Below are positions 41,801 through 52,100 of a stretch of 64,000 bases of DNA, one piece after another; position 1 is the stretch's first letter, and each line of letters starts with the position of its first letter. Source of the DNA: DATMER01 sp040349255 (GTDB lineage Bacteria > Acidobacteriota > Thermoanaerobaculia > Multivoradales > UBA5704); the NCBI GenBank assembly GCA_040349255.1, contig JBEQUE010000185.1, forward strand, positions 8,964-72,963. Direction: 5' to 3'. Below the pieces are notes generated by a model. That model was not told the origin of the DNA, did not search any database, and was given only the letters and a program-made list of their open reading frames with translations. Both the position numbers and the translations under genes were made by a program.

Positions 41801-42118
41801 CTACCGGGCTGAGTGCGCAGGGATTTTCTTCAGCTCCTCCCCCAGACGATGCTCGGCGTGCCAGAGATCGTGACCCTGCTGTAGGCGAAGCCAGATCCCG
41901 GGCCCGTTGCCGCAGAACTTTCCGAGGCGCACGGCCATATCCGGACTGATGCCGGCCTTCCCTGAAAGGACACGATGAAGCGTCTGGCGCGAGACCCGGA
42001 GTTGCCGTGCCGCCTCGCTCACCGAGAGATCGAGAGCCGGCAGCACGTCGTCGCGCAGAACCTCGCCAGGATGGATCGGAGGACGCTTCCGGCTACGAAC
42101 AGGCAGATCTCGGGACAT
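41801..42118 (-). CDS. higA: HigA-type XRE antitoxin
   Basis: 105 residues from ATG 42118. RPPIHPGEVLRDDVLPALDL opens the HigA family. SVSEAARQLRVSRQTLHRVL and SGKAGISPDMAVRLGKFCGN are the helix-turn-helix and its partner helix, and WLRLQQGHDLWHAEHRLGEEL is the usual tail. HigA neutralises the HigB RNase and represses the operon. Here the toxin gene immediately upstream is reduced to 14 codons, so this is an orphan antitoxin sitting between drmD and drmMI. It may still act as a DNA-binding regulator near the DISARM genes; that is inference. Confidence 0.85.
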   Translation of the reverse strand: MSRDLPVRSRKRPPIHPGEVLRDDVLPALDLSVSEAARQLRVSRQTLHRVLSGKAGISPDMAVRLGKFCGNGPGIWLRLQQGHDLWHAEHRLGEELKKIPAHSAR

Positions 42119-42128
42119 ACCTCACCTC

Positions 42129-42173
42129 TCAGTGGTACTGCTGCAGGTCCTTGTGTCGGAAGTTCCGAATCAC
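42129..42173 (-). pseudogene. HigB toxin remnant with internal deletion
   Basis: Directly upstream of higA, GTG 42173 opens VIRNFRHKDLQQYH and stops at 42129. The first ten residues match the HigB start (M-I-R-x-F-R-x-K-x-L/T), and the last residues before the stop match the usual HigB C-terminus (...VDYH-stop). About 80 central residues are missing, so this looks like a clean in-frame internal deletion that kept both gene ends and the spacing to higA. Spotting so short a remnant depends on context, so I hold moderate confidence. Confidence 0.55.
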
Positions 42174-42231
42174 TGGAGAAGTGTAACGCGTTGCTTTATA
42201 GGCGTCAGCTGAGAAGTGACATTAGCAGCCC

Positions 42232-45200
42232 CTACCCCCGCGCCTCCGGCCAGAGGTAGACCATGCCTACGGGCTCGCGCCGGGTGAGCACGACCTTGTA
42301 GAGATCCTGGATGGCCGCCGGCTCGCTTTCGATCTCCCGGTCGATGGCGAGGAGGCGGCCTTCCATGTGGTCGCGGTCCTGTTCGATCTGGCGGACCTGC
42401 TGTTGAGCCTTGGGCTCGGTCGGCGCGAAGGCAAGGGTGAGCTGAGGCAGCTTCGCGAGGGCCTTCTGAATGGCGAGACGCTGGTTGCGGAGGATGCCTT
42501 TCAGGGCATCGGACTCGGCGGCGCCCCGCTCGGCGAGCTTGCGCTCGGCTTCGTGGACCAGGGCGTCGGCCTCGGCTTCGACGTGCGGCCAGAGGGTGGC
42601 GAAGTCGGCTCTCGCCGAGGCGCGGAGGCGGTCCCGGACGCGTTCGGAGACTCCGCCGTGAGGGTCGCCGTCCGGCGGCAGCTCGCGGAGGATGCGGTTG
42701 AGGCGCTCCAGGGCCTTCTCTTCGGCGGCGCCTTCGAAGGGCTGAAGATGATCCGGACCGCCGGCTTCGAACCAGGGCGCGGCCACGGCCACAAGCTGGT
42801 CGTGGAGACGGGCGGCGCCGGCGCCGAAGAGGGAAAGGCGGCCGAAGACCAGGACGACGACCTGGGCTCCATAGGGATCGCGCACGGCCGTGACTCGCGA
42901 AAGATCGTGCGCGCCATAGCCCTGGGCCAGGAAGCGCGAGAGAAGCCTTTGGACGAACGGGTGCTGGAGATGGAGATGGACGCGGGAGCCGTCCAGCCGG
43001 TCCAGGGGCTTGAAGACGACCGGCAGCGGCGGACGATGGCGCCAGTCCCAGAAAGCCTCGTCCCTGCGGCGCGGCGGTCGCAGGGTGTCGAGGGTGGCCT
43101 GCCAGGTTTCGGGCAGGCCGGGCAGCACGTAGGCGTTTTCTCCGGCCCATGGTTTCAGGGGGCCGGCCTTGTCCAGGACGAGGGCGGCGTCCACGGCTTC
43201 GCGCAGGAGCTCGGGTTCGAATTCCAGGGCGTCCTTCGAGCGCTGGAGGATGCGGCCGGCGTCGTCGATCTCCCGGGCCAGCTTCTGGCGGTCGGCGCGC
43301 TCGGACTCCAGCTCCTCGCGGACGGTCTCGCGGCGGCCTTCGAGCTGGTCGGCCTCCTCGAGCGCGACCCGGGACCCGGCGCCGATGCCGAGGTCGAGGA
43401 TCTCGGCCCAGCGTTCGAGCAGGACGGCGGAGAGTGAGCCCAGCTCCCTCTGGATCGTCTGGACCTTGGCGACCACGACGTCGAGGACGCGGTCTTCCTC
43501 GCGCTGCGTGTAGGAGAAATAGTGGCAGCGCACCTCGGGCTCGCGCTGGAGGGTGCGGTCGATACGGCCATTGCGCTGCTCCAGACGCGCGGGGTTCCAG
43601 GGGATGTCGAAGTGAAAGAGGTCGGCGCAGTGGCCTTGGAGATTCACGCCTTCGCGAGCGGCGTCGGTCGCGAGGAGGATGCGCACGGGATGCTCGTCCG
43701 GAGGCGCGTTGAAGGCGCGCTGGACCTCGTCGCGCGCGTCGTCGGACATGCCGCCATGGAACCGGAGGAGGCGGCGCTCGGCGTCGTCGGTGCCTTCGAT
43801 GGCGCCGGCGAGCATGCGGTGGAGGTAGCGCTGGGTGTCGCCGTATTCGGTGAAGACGATGACGCGGCGGCCGGTCCAGGCGGTGAAGGCGGCGCGGCCG
43901 AGATCTCTTCCGGTGCGGCCCGGAATCGCGCCATGGCACTGATGCTGGCGGATCCAGCCGAGGAGGGCGAGAGTCTTGGCGTCGGGCATGTGGCGCCAGC
44001 GCTCGGCGAGACCGAGCATCTCGTCGAGGATCTGCCGGGCGCGGCCTTCGGGTCGGACGAGGCGCCGCGAGGCGGCGGCGATCTCGGCTCCGGTGCTGGC
44101 TTCGGAGGCTTCGTCGTCCTGGCCGTATTCGTCGTCTTCAGGAACCGGAAAGGAGAGCTGGGCGTCGTCCCCGGGATCGGCGCCGGCGTTGTCGGCGTGG
44201 AGGCGGAGGGTACGGTAGAAGGCTTCGACGCTGCTCAGAAGCCGCTTCTGGAGGTTGATGAAAACGAGCTGGCCGCGTTTGTTCCGGCGCGGCTTGACGA
44301 GGGCGGTGTATTCGGCGAGAAGCGCGGACAGGCGCAGCTCGACGGGCTCGACCTGGCCGAGGTCGAGGCGCTGGGCCGCGAAGTCTCCGCCGGGCGCTGA
44401 CGCTCGGCACGACCAGGAGCCGGCCTCGTGGGTGAGATCGAGCTGGACGAGGCGGCGGACGGGATAGCCTTCGATGCCCAGCTCGCGCAGGTCGGACTTG
44501 AGGCGGCGGACCATGACCTTGTCCAACTGGCCGCGCTCGACCTTGACGCCGCGGGTGAAGCGGTTCGGATCGAGGATCTCCAACAGGGCCGAAAAGCTGT
44601 TGGAGTGGCCGTTGTGAGGCGTGGCCGAAAGAAAGAGCCGGTGCTCGAAACGGGGCGCCACGTCGCGGATGACGTGGGTGATGCGCGAGTCCACGGCGTA
44701 GACGCTGGCGGTGGCCGGCGCGGCGGTGTGGGCTTCGTCGAGGACGAGGAGGCTCTTGCGGGCGCGGTCTCCCAGGGCCTGGAGGAGCGGGTCGCGATAT
44801 TCGGGCCGGCGCAGGAGCTGGTAGGAGACGACGAACCGGTTGTGGGTCGTCCAGGGGTTGACGGCGAAGCCGCGCTCCTGGCGCCGGCGGGCGACGAAGG
44901 CGCGGTTGTAGATCTCGAAGCGGAGGCCGAAGCGGCGCTCCATCTCGTCGCGCCACTGGAGGCAGAGGGCGGCCGGGCAGACGACGAGGGTGAAGTCCAC
45001 CTGCTGGCGGAGGATCAGCTCCTGGAGGACGAGGCCGGCCTCGACGGTCTTGCCGAGGCCGACGTCGTCGGCGATGAAGAGGTTCGCGCGCGGCAGGTCG
45101 AGGGCGCGCTTCAAGGGAGTGAGCTGGTGCTCGATGATCTTGATGCCGGCGCGGAACGGGGCCTGGAAGAGCCGGGCGTCGGTAGCGGTGACGGCGTTCC

Positions 45201-45774
45201 AGCGCAGGGCGTTGAGATAGGCGGCAAAGGCGCGCGGCGGATCGAGCTGGCCGCGGGTGTCCGGCGCGTGCAGCTCGGGCTGGAGGATGCGCGCGCCGAG
45301 CTCGATCTCCCAGAGGACCTCGAGGCGCCGGCCCTGGTTGTCGTCGTCGAGGCCGGCGAGGACGACGCGGGTGGCCTCGCCCGGTCCAGACGGTTCGGAG
45401 GTCTCTTCGACAAGGTATTGGCGATGGCGGACCTGGACGACGTCGCCGGGATGAGGCCGGACGTGGCGGACGGGAACGGAGGCTGCAGCCGGGGTCGAAG
45501 TTTCGCCTGCGGCCTCGAGAAGACGGGCGAGGAGGGCGGGCCGGGAGCGGCCGGAGTCGTCGAGCCCATGGGCGCGGCAGGCGGCGCGCAACTCGTCGCG
45601 GCCGAGGAAGCGGAGCAGCTCCGCCAGAGCAAGACCGGGCGAGGAGGCCATGGCTTCAATCTGGGCCTCCTTGACGGCGCTCGCCGGGATGGGCACACCC
45701 AGCTCGCGGCCCACGGCGGCAAGCCGAGCGCGGGTCAGGACCTCGAGGATGCTGCGCGGAGCGGGTGCGGTCAC
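42232..45774 (-). CDS. drmD: DISARM SNF2-like helicase DrmD
   Basis: 1180 residues from GTG 45774 (MTAPAPRSILEVLTRARLAA). SNF2-type helicase motifs are in order: I LFIADDVGLGKTVEAGLVLQ (near 45060), II LLVLDEAHTAAP (near 44740), III HRLFLSATPHNGHS, and in the second RecA lobe RVIVFTEYGDTQRYLHRML and PARLEQRNGRIDRTLQ (VI). The C-terminal half is charged and coiled-coil-like (EELESERADRQKLAREIDDA), as in DrmD and RapA-like proteins. DrmD is the marker of class 1 DISARM. It is the first gene of the island in reading direction and is followed by the HigBA remnant and drmMI. Confidence 0.87.
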   Translation of the reverse strand: MTAPAPRSILEVLTRARLAAVGRELGVPIPASAVKEAQIEAMASSPGLALAELLRFLGRDELRAACRAHGLDDSGRSRPALLARLLEAAGETSTPAAASVPVRHVRPHPGDVVQVRHRQYLVEETSEPSGPGEATRVVLAGLDDDNQGRRLEVLWEIELGARILQPELHAPDTRGQLDPPRAFAAYLNALRWNAVTATDARLFQAPFRAGIKIIEHQLTPLKRALDLPRANLFIADDVGLGKTVEAGLVLQELILRQQVDFTLVVCPAALCLQWRDEMERRFGLRFEIYNRAFVARRRQERGFAVNPWTTHNRFVVSYQLLRRPEYRDPLLQALGDRARKSLLVLDEAHTAAPATASVYAVDSRITHVIRDVAPRFEHRLFLSATPHNGHSNSFSALLEILDPNRFTRGVKVERGQLDKVMVRRLKSDLRELGIEGYPVRRLVQLDLTHEAGSWSCRASAPGGDFAAQRLDLGQVEPVELRLSALLAEYTALVKPRRNKRGQLVFINLQKRLLSSVEAFYRTLRLHADNAGADPGDDAQLSFPVPEDDEYGQDDEASEASTGAEIAAASRRLVRPEGRARQILDEMLGLAERWRHMPDAKTLALLGWIRQHQCHGAIPGRTGRDLGRAAFTAWTGRRVIVFTEYGDTQRYLHRMLAGAIEGTDDAERRLLRFHGGMSDDARDEVQRAFNAPPDEHPVRILLATDAAREGVNLQGHCADLFHFDIPWNPARLEQRNGRIDRTLQREPEVRCHYFSYTQREEDRVLDVVVAKVQTIQRELGSLSAVLLERWAEILDLGIGAGSRVALEEADQLEGRRETVREELESERADRQKLAREIDDAGRILQRSKDALEFEPELLREAVDAALVLDKAGPLKPWAGENAYVLPGLPETWQATLDTLRPPRRRDEAFWDWRHRPPLPVVFKPLDRLDGSRVHLHLQHPFVQRLLSRFLAQGYGAHDLSRVTAVRDPYGAQVVVLVFGRLSLFGAGAARLHDQLVAVAAPWFEAGGPDHLQPFEGAAEEKALERLNRILRELPPDGDPHGGVSERVRDRLRASARADFATLWPHVEAEADALVHEAERKLAERGAAESDALKGILRNQRLAIQKALAKLPQLTLAFAPTEPKAQQQVRQIEQDRDHMEGRLLAIDREIESEPAAIQDLYKVVLTRREPVGMVYLWPEARG

Positions 45775-45825
45775 GGTGGGTATCCTAACCGCGCTTCGAC
45801 GCCGGCGTGACCGGCGCCCGGAACC

Positions 45826-46737
45826 TCAATCGAGCGAGATCGTGCGGAGCAACACTCCCTTCGGCGAAACCAGCAGCAACGTCTCCTCGTCCTCGTCGCC
45901 GACCCAGAGATTCCCGTCGGCGCCGAAGGCGAGAGCATGGGGATCGGAAAACTTCGAAAGCTTCGCGAACGTGGTCACCGCAGAAGCCTTGTCGGTCAAT
46001 CCCACGACCAGAACCCTCTCGCCGGATGCGTCGGCGATGAACAAGCGGTCTCCGGCGGTATCGATCAGGAACGCGTAAGGCTCGCCGAGCCCCCGGAAGA
46101 GAAGCTGGCTCTTGCGGCTCGCCAGATCCACGGCGTGAACGGTCCCGAGAAAAGGGTCCCCGACCAGAAGGCGGGATCGTTTCGCGTCGAGCACCAGGGG
46201 CCCGAGGTTCTTCGCGCCCCGGATCGTCGCAAACTCGGCGGGCCTGGTGCCGGGCCGATTCAGATCGAAGCGATAGACCGACGGCCGCCGCGAGTTGACC
46301 ACATACGCAACCGAGCGCTGGGCATCGATGGCGAGACCTCCCGGCTGCACCGGCTCGGAGCCGAGGCCGAACCAGCCCCACTCTCCGGTGCTCTTTCCGG
46401 CACGGTTGTACCGCACCACCCGCGCCAGCATGCCCTGGGGCTGCGGCACGCCCATCGACACCAGGATGGTGTCGCCCTGGCTCGACGGAGAGACCGCCAT
46501 GTCGGCCGCGCCGAAGGCGCCGAACCCGGAGACGAGCGCGCGGACCTGCCCCGACCTGGGATCGATCACGAAGAGACCGCGCCGGGAATCCAGCACGAGC
46601 AGCTCGCCGGAGCCGAGCGTGGCCAGGGCGATGGGGCTGATGCCCGGACCCTTCGCGCTCACGGGCAGGGGCTGCACGAGGAGCAGGCAGGCCGCGAGCA
46701 GCCGCGCCGCCCGTCTCATCACGCCGGTTTCGCTCAT
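45826..46737 (-). CDS. Exported NHL-like propeller protein
   Basis: 303 residues from ATG 46737, with GGAG just upstream and 10 nt after the preceding stop. The signal peptide is RRAARLLAACLLLVQPLPVSA. Six-bladed propeller-type repeats follow (LATLGSGELLVLDSRRGLFV; PGGLAIDAQRSVAYVVNSRR; PYAFLIDTAGDRLFIADASG; PHALAFGADGNLWVGDEDEE), as in NHL/SMP-30-like folds. No catalytic residues are evident; it is probably a secreted binding protein. Same-strand neighbour of the membrane protein upstream, likely co-transcribed. Confidence 0.75.
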   Translation of the reverse strand: MSETGVMRRAARLLAACLLLVQPLPVSAKGPGISPIALATLGSGELLVLDSRRGLFVIDPRSGQVRALVSGFGAFGAADMAVSPSSQGDTILVSMGVPQPQGMLARVVRYNRAGKSTGEWGWFGLGSEPVQPGGLAIDAQRSVAYVVNSRRPSVYRFDLNRPGTRPAEFATIRGAKNLGPLVLDAKRSRLLVGDPFLGTVHAVDLASRKSQLLFRGLGEPYAFLIDTAGDRLFIADASGERVLVVGLTDKASAVTTFAKLSKFSDPHALAFGADGNLWVGDEDEETLLLVSPKGVLLRTISLD

Positions 46738-46747
46738 GTCTCCATCC

Positions 46748-47899
46748 CTAATCCGGCTTTTCGACGGGCGCCGGCAGGATCTTTCTGACGAAATCGTAGC
46801 TTCGAAAACCCAGGAGTCCCATCGAGAATCCGATGAGCGTCGCGGGGATCAGCTCGAACGGGTCGAGCTTGAAGCCCAGGATGCGGACCTCGCTGTCGAG
46901 CTTTCCGACCAGGAGCATGGCGACCAGCTCCACGACGATCCCGATGAGCAGAGAGGCCGCAAGGGCCCGGAGCCACTGCGACCGGTCCCGGCGTCCGACG
47001 AGGACCGGGACGAAGGACCCCGCGATCGTGCCGAGCGCCACGGCGATGAACAGCAGGGGCGGCCAGGGGACGAAGCGCACCGGCAGCACGATCTCCAGGC
47101 TCTGGGGCACACCCCAGGGAGTGCTGTAGTCCAGATAGGCGGTCACGGTTTCGAGCTGGCGCTTGCGGGTTCTGGGGAAAAGGACTCTCGTGAACGCGCG
47201 CGAGTTCGGGACCACCTCGAAGACCAGGACCCCGTCGGCCACCGAGGCTGGATTGATCTCGAACTCGCGGAACTGGTCGGAATCGCGGAGCCGCAGTTGG
47301 GTCTTCCAGATGTCCTGCTCGCTCGACTGGCGAATGCTCGTGATGCTGACCGGAAGCTTGGTCAGCAGGTTCTTGAGCCGGACCGGAATCTCCTTCCTCG
47401 ACCCTGGAAGCTCGACCTCCTCCGGCTCGGCCCACGGCGGATACTCCAGATATCTCGGCGATTCGAGGCAGAAGATGGGCAGCGCGATCTTGCCGTACTC
47501 CACGGCATCGCCTGAAATCTGGAACTCCACCTCCACCATCTGAGCGAAGAAGGACCCGACCGAATCGCCGACGACCACAAACCGGGTCGGCTGTCCCGGA
47601 GAGCTCGGCTTGGGCTCGGCATAGAGCTCGTACCGGAAGTAGCCGCCCCTCGTGGCGAACTTGATTTCGTTCAGATCCGCAAAGACCCGATAGTGAGGGG
47701 TCGAGCCCAACTGGACATGCTCGTCCTGGGAACGGATCGGCAGGGCGTCGAGCGGCTCGGAGCCTTTCACCTGGAAGCGGAACTCCCCGCCCGGGACCTG
47801 CACGTCTTCGAGGCTGAGCTCCAGCGATGCCGCGGGAAAAGACCAGGCGGCGAAGATCAGGCCCAGAAATACCGAGCACGACAAACCTGGCCGTTGCAT
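46748..47899 (-). CDS. Exported beta-domain protein with C-terminal transmembrane helices
   Basis: 383 residues from ATG 47899, with signal peptide SCSVFLGLIFAAWSFPAASL. The outside part is beta-rich and resembles tandem Ig-like domains (VQVPGGEFRFQVKGSEPLDA; FEINPASVADGVLVFEVVPN). The C-terminus has hydrophobic helices WPPLLFIAVALGTIAGSFVPVLVG, ALAASLLIGIVVELVAMLLVG and a shorter third (LIGFSMGLLGF). I do not recognise a family; the layout fits a membrane-anchored periplasmic protein partnering with the downstream propeller protein. It is divergent from the aminotransferase gene. Confidence 0.7.
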   Translation of the reverse strand: MQRPGLSCSVFLGLIFAAWSFPAASLELSLEDVQVPGGEFRFQVKGSEPLDALPIRSQDEHVQLGSTPHYRVFADLNEIKFATRGGYFRYELYAEPKPSSPGQPTRFVVVGDSVGSFFAQMVEVEFQISGDAVEYGKIALPIFCLESPRYLEYPPWAEPEEVELPGSRKEIPVRLKNLLTKLPVSITSIRQSSEQDIWKTQLRLRDSDQFREFEINPASVADGVLVFEVVPNSRAFTRVLFPRTRKRQLETVTAYLDYSTPWGVPQSLEIVLPVRFVPWPPLLFIAVALGTIAGSFVPVLVGRRDRSQWLRALAASLLIGIVVELVAMLLVGKLDSEVRILGFKLDPFELIPATLIGFSMGLLGFRSYDFVRKILPAPVEKPD

Positions 47900-47988
47900 T
47901 CGGGCAAGCTTACCCTCTTGACCAATCCAGTCAAGGTCCCGCAGCCGCTGCTGCCCTGAACGCTCCCGGCTGCGATACGATCCGGATC

Positions 47989-49167
47989 GTGCCGAATCCA
48001 GCCCCCCTCCTGATGATTCCAGGTCCGGTCGAGCTCTCGCCGACCGTCCTCGCCGCGGCGACGAGCCCTCCGCCGTCCCACACGTCTCCCCGCCTGATCG
48101 AGGCCTTTGGCTCGTCGATCGAGCGGATGCGCCAGGTCTGGCAGGCCGACGCGGCGAGCCAGCCCTTCATCCTGGCCGGCAGCGGCACGCTCGCCATGGA
48201 AGTGGCCGCGGCCAACCTGATCGAGCCCGGCGACCGCGTCCTGGTGTTGATCACCGGCTACTTCTCCGACCGCATGGTGGAGATCCTGCGCCGGCAGGAA
48301 GCGGAGGTCGTCGAGGCCGCGGCTCCGGTCGGAGACGCGCCCTCGGCCGACGCGGTGCGCGAGATTCTCGCCAATGGAAGGGAGACCCGCCGGTTCAAGG
48401 CTCTCTTCGCCACGCACGTGGATACCTCGACCGGCGTGCGGATCGATCCCGAGCCCCTCTGCCGCCTGGCGCGCGAGACCGGCGTGCTCGCCGTGTTCGA
48501 CGGCGTCTGCGCCACGGCCGGCGAGCGCTTCGAGATGGCCGACTGGGGCGCCGATCTCTATTTCACCGCCTCCCAGAAGGCGCTCGGCCTGCCGCCAGGT
48601 CTCGCGCTCATGGTCGCGGGCGAGCGCGCGCTCGCCGCTCGGGCAGGCCGCAAGGCCGCTGCGCCGCCGCTGTATCTCGACTGGAATTCCTGGCTGCCGA
48701 TCCATCGCGCCTACGAGGAGCGCCGCCCGAGCTACTTCGCGACTCCAGCCACCTCGCTGGTGCTCGCCCTGGAGGCCGGCCTCGGCGAGATCCTCGCCTC
48801 CGGCGTCGAGGCGCGGATCGAGGCTCACGCCCGCGCCGCCGCCGCGATGCGCGCCGCCTGGACGGCTCTGGGCCTGGGCTTCGTGCCTCGCGAGGCGGTG
48901 ACCGGCAACACCCTGTCCGTCTTGCGTCTTCCGGACGGCGTCGACGGCGCCGCTCTCCCGCCGAAGGTCCTGGCCCGCGGCGTCGCCGTGGCCGGCGGCC
49001 TTCACCCGGCCGTGCGGACCACGTCGTTCCGCGTCGGCCACATGGGCTATACCGTCACCCGGCCGGACTATCTGCGGCGCGCCGTCGAAGCGGTCGGCGG
49101 CGCGCTGCGGGAGCTCGGCGTGGACGTGGATCCCGAGGCGGCCCTGGCGTCAGCCGATCTCGCCTAG
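47989..49167 (+). CDS. Class V PLP-dependent aminotransferase, alanine-glyoxylate-like
   Basis: 392 residues from GTG 47989 (MPNPAPLLMIPGPVELSPTV); an ATG at 48013 would cut the conserved LLMIPGPVE start. FILAGSGTLAMEVAAANLIE and GVLAVFDGVCATAGERFEMA (with the PLP-contacting Asp region) precede the Schiff-base Lys in YFTASQKALGLPPGLALM. This is the alanine-glyoxylate/serine-pyruvate branch. It transfers amino groups between small amino and oxo acids. Its 3' end overlaps the convergent NRPS gene by 18 nt, so the two genes share their last codons on opposite strands. Whether it supplies an NRPS precursor is speculative. Confidence 0.85.
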   Translation: MPNPAPLLMIPGPVELSPTVLAAATSPPPSHTSPRLIEAFGSSIERMRQVWQADAASQPFILAGSGTLAMEVAAANLIEPGDRVLVLITGYFSDRMVEILRRQEAEVVEAAAPVGDAPSADAVREILANGRETRRFKALFATHVDTSTGVRIDPEPLCRLARETGVLAVFDGVCATAGERFEMADWGADLYFTASQKALGLPPGLALMVAGERALAARAGRKAAAPPLYLDWNSWLPIHRAYEERRPSYFATPATSLVLALEAGLGEILASGVEARIEAHARAAAAMRAAWTALGLGFVPREAVTGNTLSVLRLPDGVDGAALPPKVLARGVAVAGGLHPAVRTTSFRVGHMGYTVTRPDYLRRAVEAVGGALRELGVDVDPEAALASADLA

Positions 49168-52100
49168 ATACTCCGCAATCAGCCGCGCGAGCTCGCGCAC
49201 GTTCGGCTCCTGGACCATCGTTCCATGATGGCCCGGCACCCGCTCGACCCGCAGGCCGCCCTTCGCGAGCCTGCGCCAGCCCTTCTTCGGATCGATGCCG
49301 GACCACTCCTCCGGACGGACCAGCAGGATCGGGCTTGCGCAGGGCTGTGGCCGATAGGCCCTCGCCGCCTCGATCCGCGACTCGCAGCCCTCCAGGTGGC
49401 GCGCCAGGATCGACAGATCGATCTCCTCCCCGGCGATGCCCAGCCGTCTCAGCTCGGCCAGGACCCGCTCGAGCCGGGCCTCGGCGCTCAGGGCCTCCAC
49501 TTCGTCCGGATGGAGCGTCCAGGCCAGGCCTCTTTCGAAGGCCAGTGCAGCGGCGAGGGTCACCACGCTTCGAGCGGAGCCCCTCGGTTGGTCCGGAGGT
49601 CCGCCGGGCGGGGTCGGATCGATCAGCACGGCCACGACCTGCTCGCCCGCGGCTTCGATCTGCCGGGCCATCTCGAAGGCGATGAGCCCGCCCAGCGACC
49701 AGCCTCCCAGCCGGTACGGACCCGTGGGCTGCACGGTGCGCAGGGCCGCCACATAGCTGGAGGCCATTTCTTCCAGGGCCGAGACCGATTCGCCGGCCTC
49801 CAGGCCGTAGAACGGCTGTTCCGGTCCGAGGTGCTTCGCCAGCGGCAGGTAGGCCTGGACGCCGCCGCCCATGGGATGGACGCAGAAGAAGGGCGGCTTC
49901 GAGCCGGGTGTCTGGAGCGGCTGGATCGGTACGAGCGGCGACCACGGTCGGCTCCCGGCCTCTTCCAGGCGGAGCGCCAGGCGCTCGACGGTGCGCGTCT
50001 CGAACAGGGCCGCCAGGGGGAGGCTCCGGCCGAGGCGCTGTTTGACCGCCGCCACGAGCCGCATCGAGAGCAGCGAGTCGCCGCCCAGCTCGAAGAAGTC
50101 GTCCTGGACGCCGACCCGCGCCAGCTTCAGAAGCTCGGCCCAGATCTCCGCCAGCCGGCGCTCGGTCTCGGTGCGCGGTGCCTCGAAGCGAGCGGTCCCG
50201 CCGCGCTCCGGATCGGGCAGCGCACGGCGGTCGAGCTTGCCATGCGCGGTCAGCGGCAGGGACTCCAGCTCCACGATCGCCGAAGGAACCATGTAGGAAG
50301 GCAGACGCTCCTGGAGGAACGGCCGCGGATCGAGGCCCGGTCGATCCGGCACCACCCAGGCCACCAGCCGGTTGCCGACCAGACCCGCCGCCGCGTCGCG
50401 CACTCCGTCGGCTTCGCGCAGCAGCGACTCGATCTCGCCCAGCTCGATCCGGAAGCCGCGCAGCTTGACCTGGCCGTCGCCACGGCCCAGGAACTCCAGA
50501 TCGCCCGATGCGCTCCAGCGCGCCAGGTCGCCTGTGCGGTAGAAGCGCCGGCCGTCGCGCTCCACGAAGCGCTCGGCGGTCAGCTCCGGACGGCCCAGAT
50601 AGCCGAGGGCCACGCCGGGGCCGCCGATCCAGATCTCCCCCGACGCTCCGATCGGAGACGGGTGGCCGTCGCGATCGACGACCCGGATCTCCACGTTCGG
50701 CAGCGGCCGGCCGATGCTCGAGCCCGCTGGCTCCGCGCGCCAGCTCGTGGCGATGATCGTCGCCTCGGTCGGACCGTAGAGCACCCGAAGCTCCGCCTCC
50801 GGGAAGACCTCGCGCATCCGTGAGAGCAGGTCCGCCGGCACCGCCTCGCCGCCCACGAACAGCGTCCGCATCTTCGGACAGGGGGTCTCGACGCTCTCGA
50901 CGATCTGCCGCATCAGAGCCGGCACCGCGTGCAGGCGGGTCAGATCCGGCAGCAGCTCCGAAAGCCGCTCCATGTCCGGACCCGGGGAGATCGAGACCAA
51001 GTCGCACCGGCCGCCTGACAGAAGCGGGCTCAGAAGCTCGAACAGGAAGATGTCGAACGAGAACGGCGCCAGGCACGCGATCCGGTCCGACCCGTTCCAA
51101 CCCATCTCCGAGAGGCTCGCCGACAGCGTGTGCGCGAGCTGGGCGTGCCCGACCAGAACGCCCTTGGGCCGGCCGGTCGAGCCTGACGTGTAGATCACGT
51201 AGGCCAGATCCGAGGCAACGGCCAGCACCTCATCGCTTTCCTCCTCGGCCAGGATCTCCTGCGTCAGGACCACCTCCGCCCCGGCATCCTCCCTGAGGAA
51301 GGACAGGCGCTCCGGCGGGTAGGACGGATCGAGAGGCAGATAGGCGCCGCCCGCCTTCCAGATTCCCAGAAGACCCACCACCATTTCCAGCGAACGCTCC
51401 AGATTCAGACCCACGATCGCGCCCGGAGCCACACCCCGCTTGCGCAGAGCCTGGGCCACCTGGTTGGACCGGCGGTCCAGCTCCGAGTAGCTCAAAACCT
51501 CCTTGCCAAAGCTCAGCGCCACGGCCTCCGGAATCCTCGACGCCTGGCGCGCGAAGCGCTCGTGGACCGGCTCCCGGGACAGATCGCGCGCCGTGTCATT
51601 CCAATCCAAGAGAAGCTGGTGGCGCTCCGCTTCCTTCAACAGCGGGAGAGCGGAGAGAGAGACCTCGCCGCCCGCCTCCAAAGCCTTGGCCATGCCGGAG
51701 AGCAGCGACTCCAGGTGCCCCAGCATCCGGATCACCGAAGCGTCGTCGAACCGCGACCGGTCGAAGTTGAGCGCCAGCATCAGCTCCGCGGCGGGCGAGA
51801 CGTCGAGCGTCATCGGATAGTTGGTCTGCTCGCGCGAGAGCACCTCGACGATGCCCAGGCCGTTCTCGCCGCCGCCGGCCTCGCGCATCGCAGCGTCGAT
51901 CGGGTAGTTCTCGAACACCAGGATCGACTCGAACAGCGCCCGGCCCCGCGGCACCTCGCTCCAGGCCTGCACCTTCACCAGCGGGCTGTGCTCGTGCTGG
52001 CGAAGCTCGGCCTGACTGCTCAACAGCTCGCGCAGCCACGGCAGGAGCGCCGAGGAATCCAGCCGCAGCCGCACCGGCAGGGTGTTGATGAACAGGCCCA

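Noticed and set aside
39395..41812. Plus-strand open frame of about 800 codons
   Set aside because: Antisense to the methyltransferase drmMI, which has clear motifs; no recognisable domain on the plus strand.
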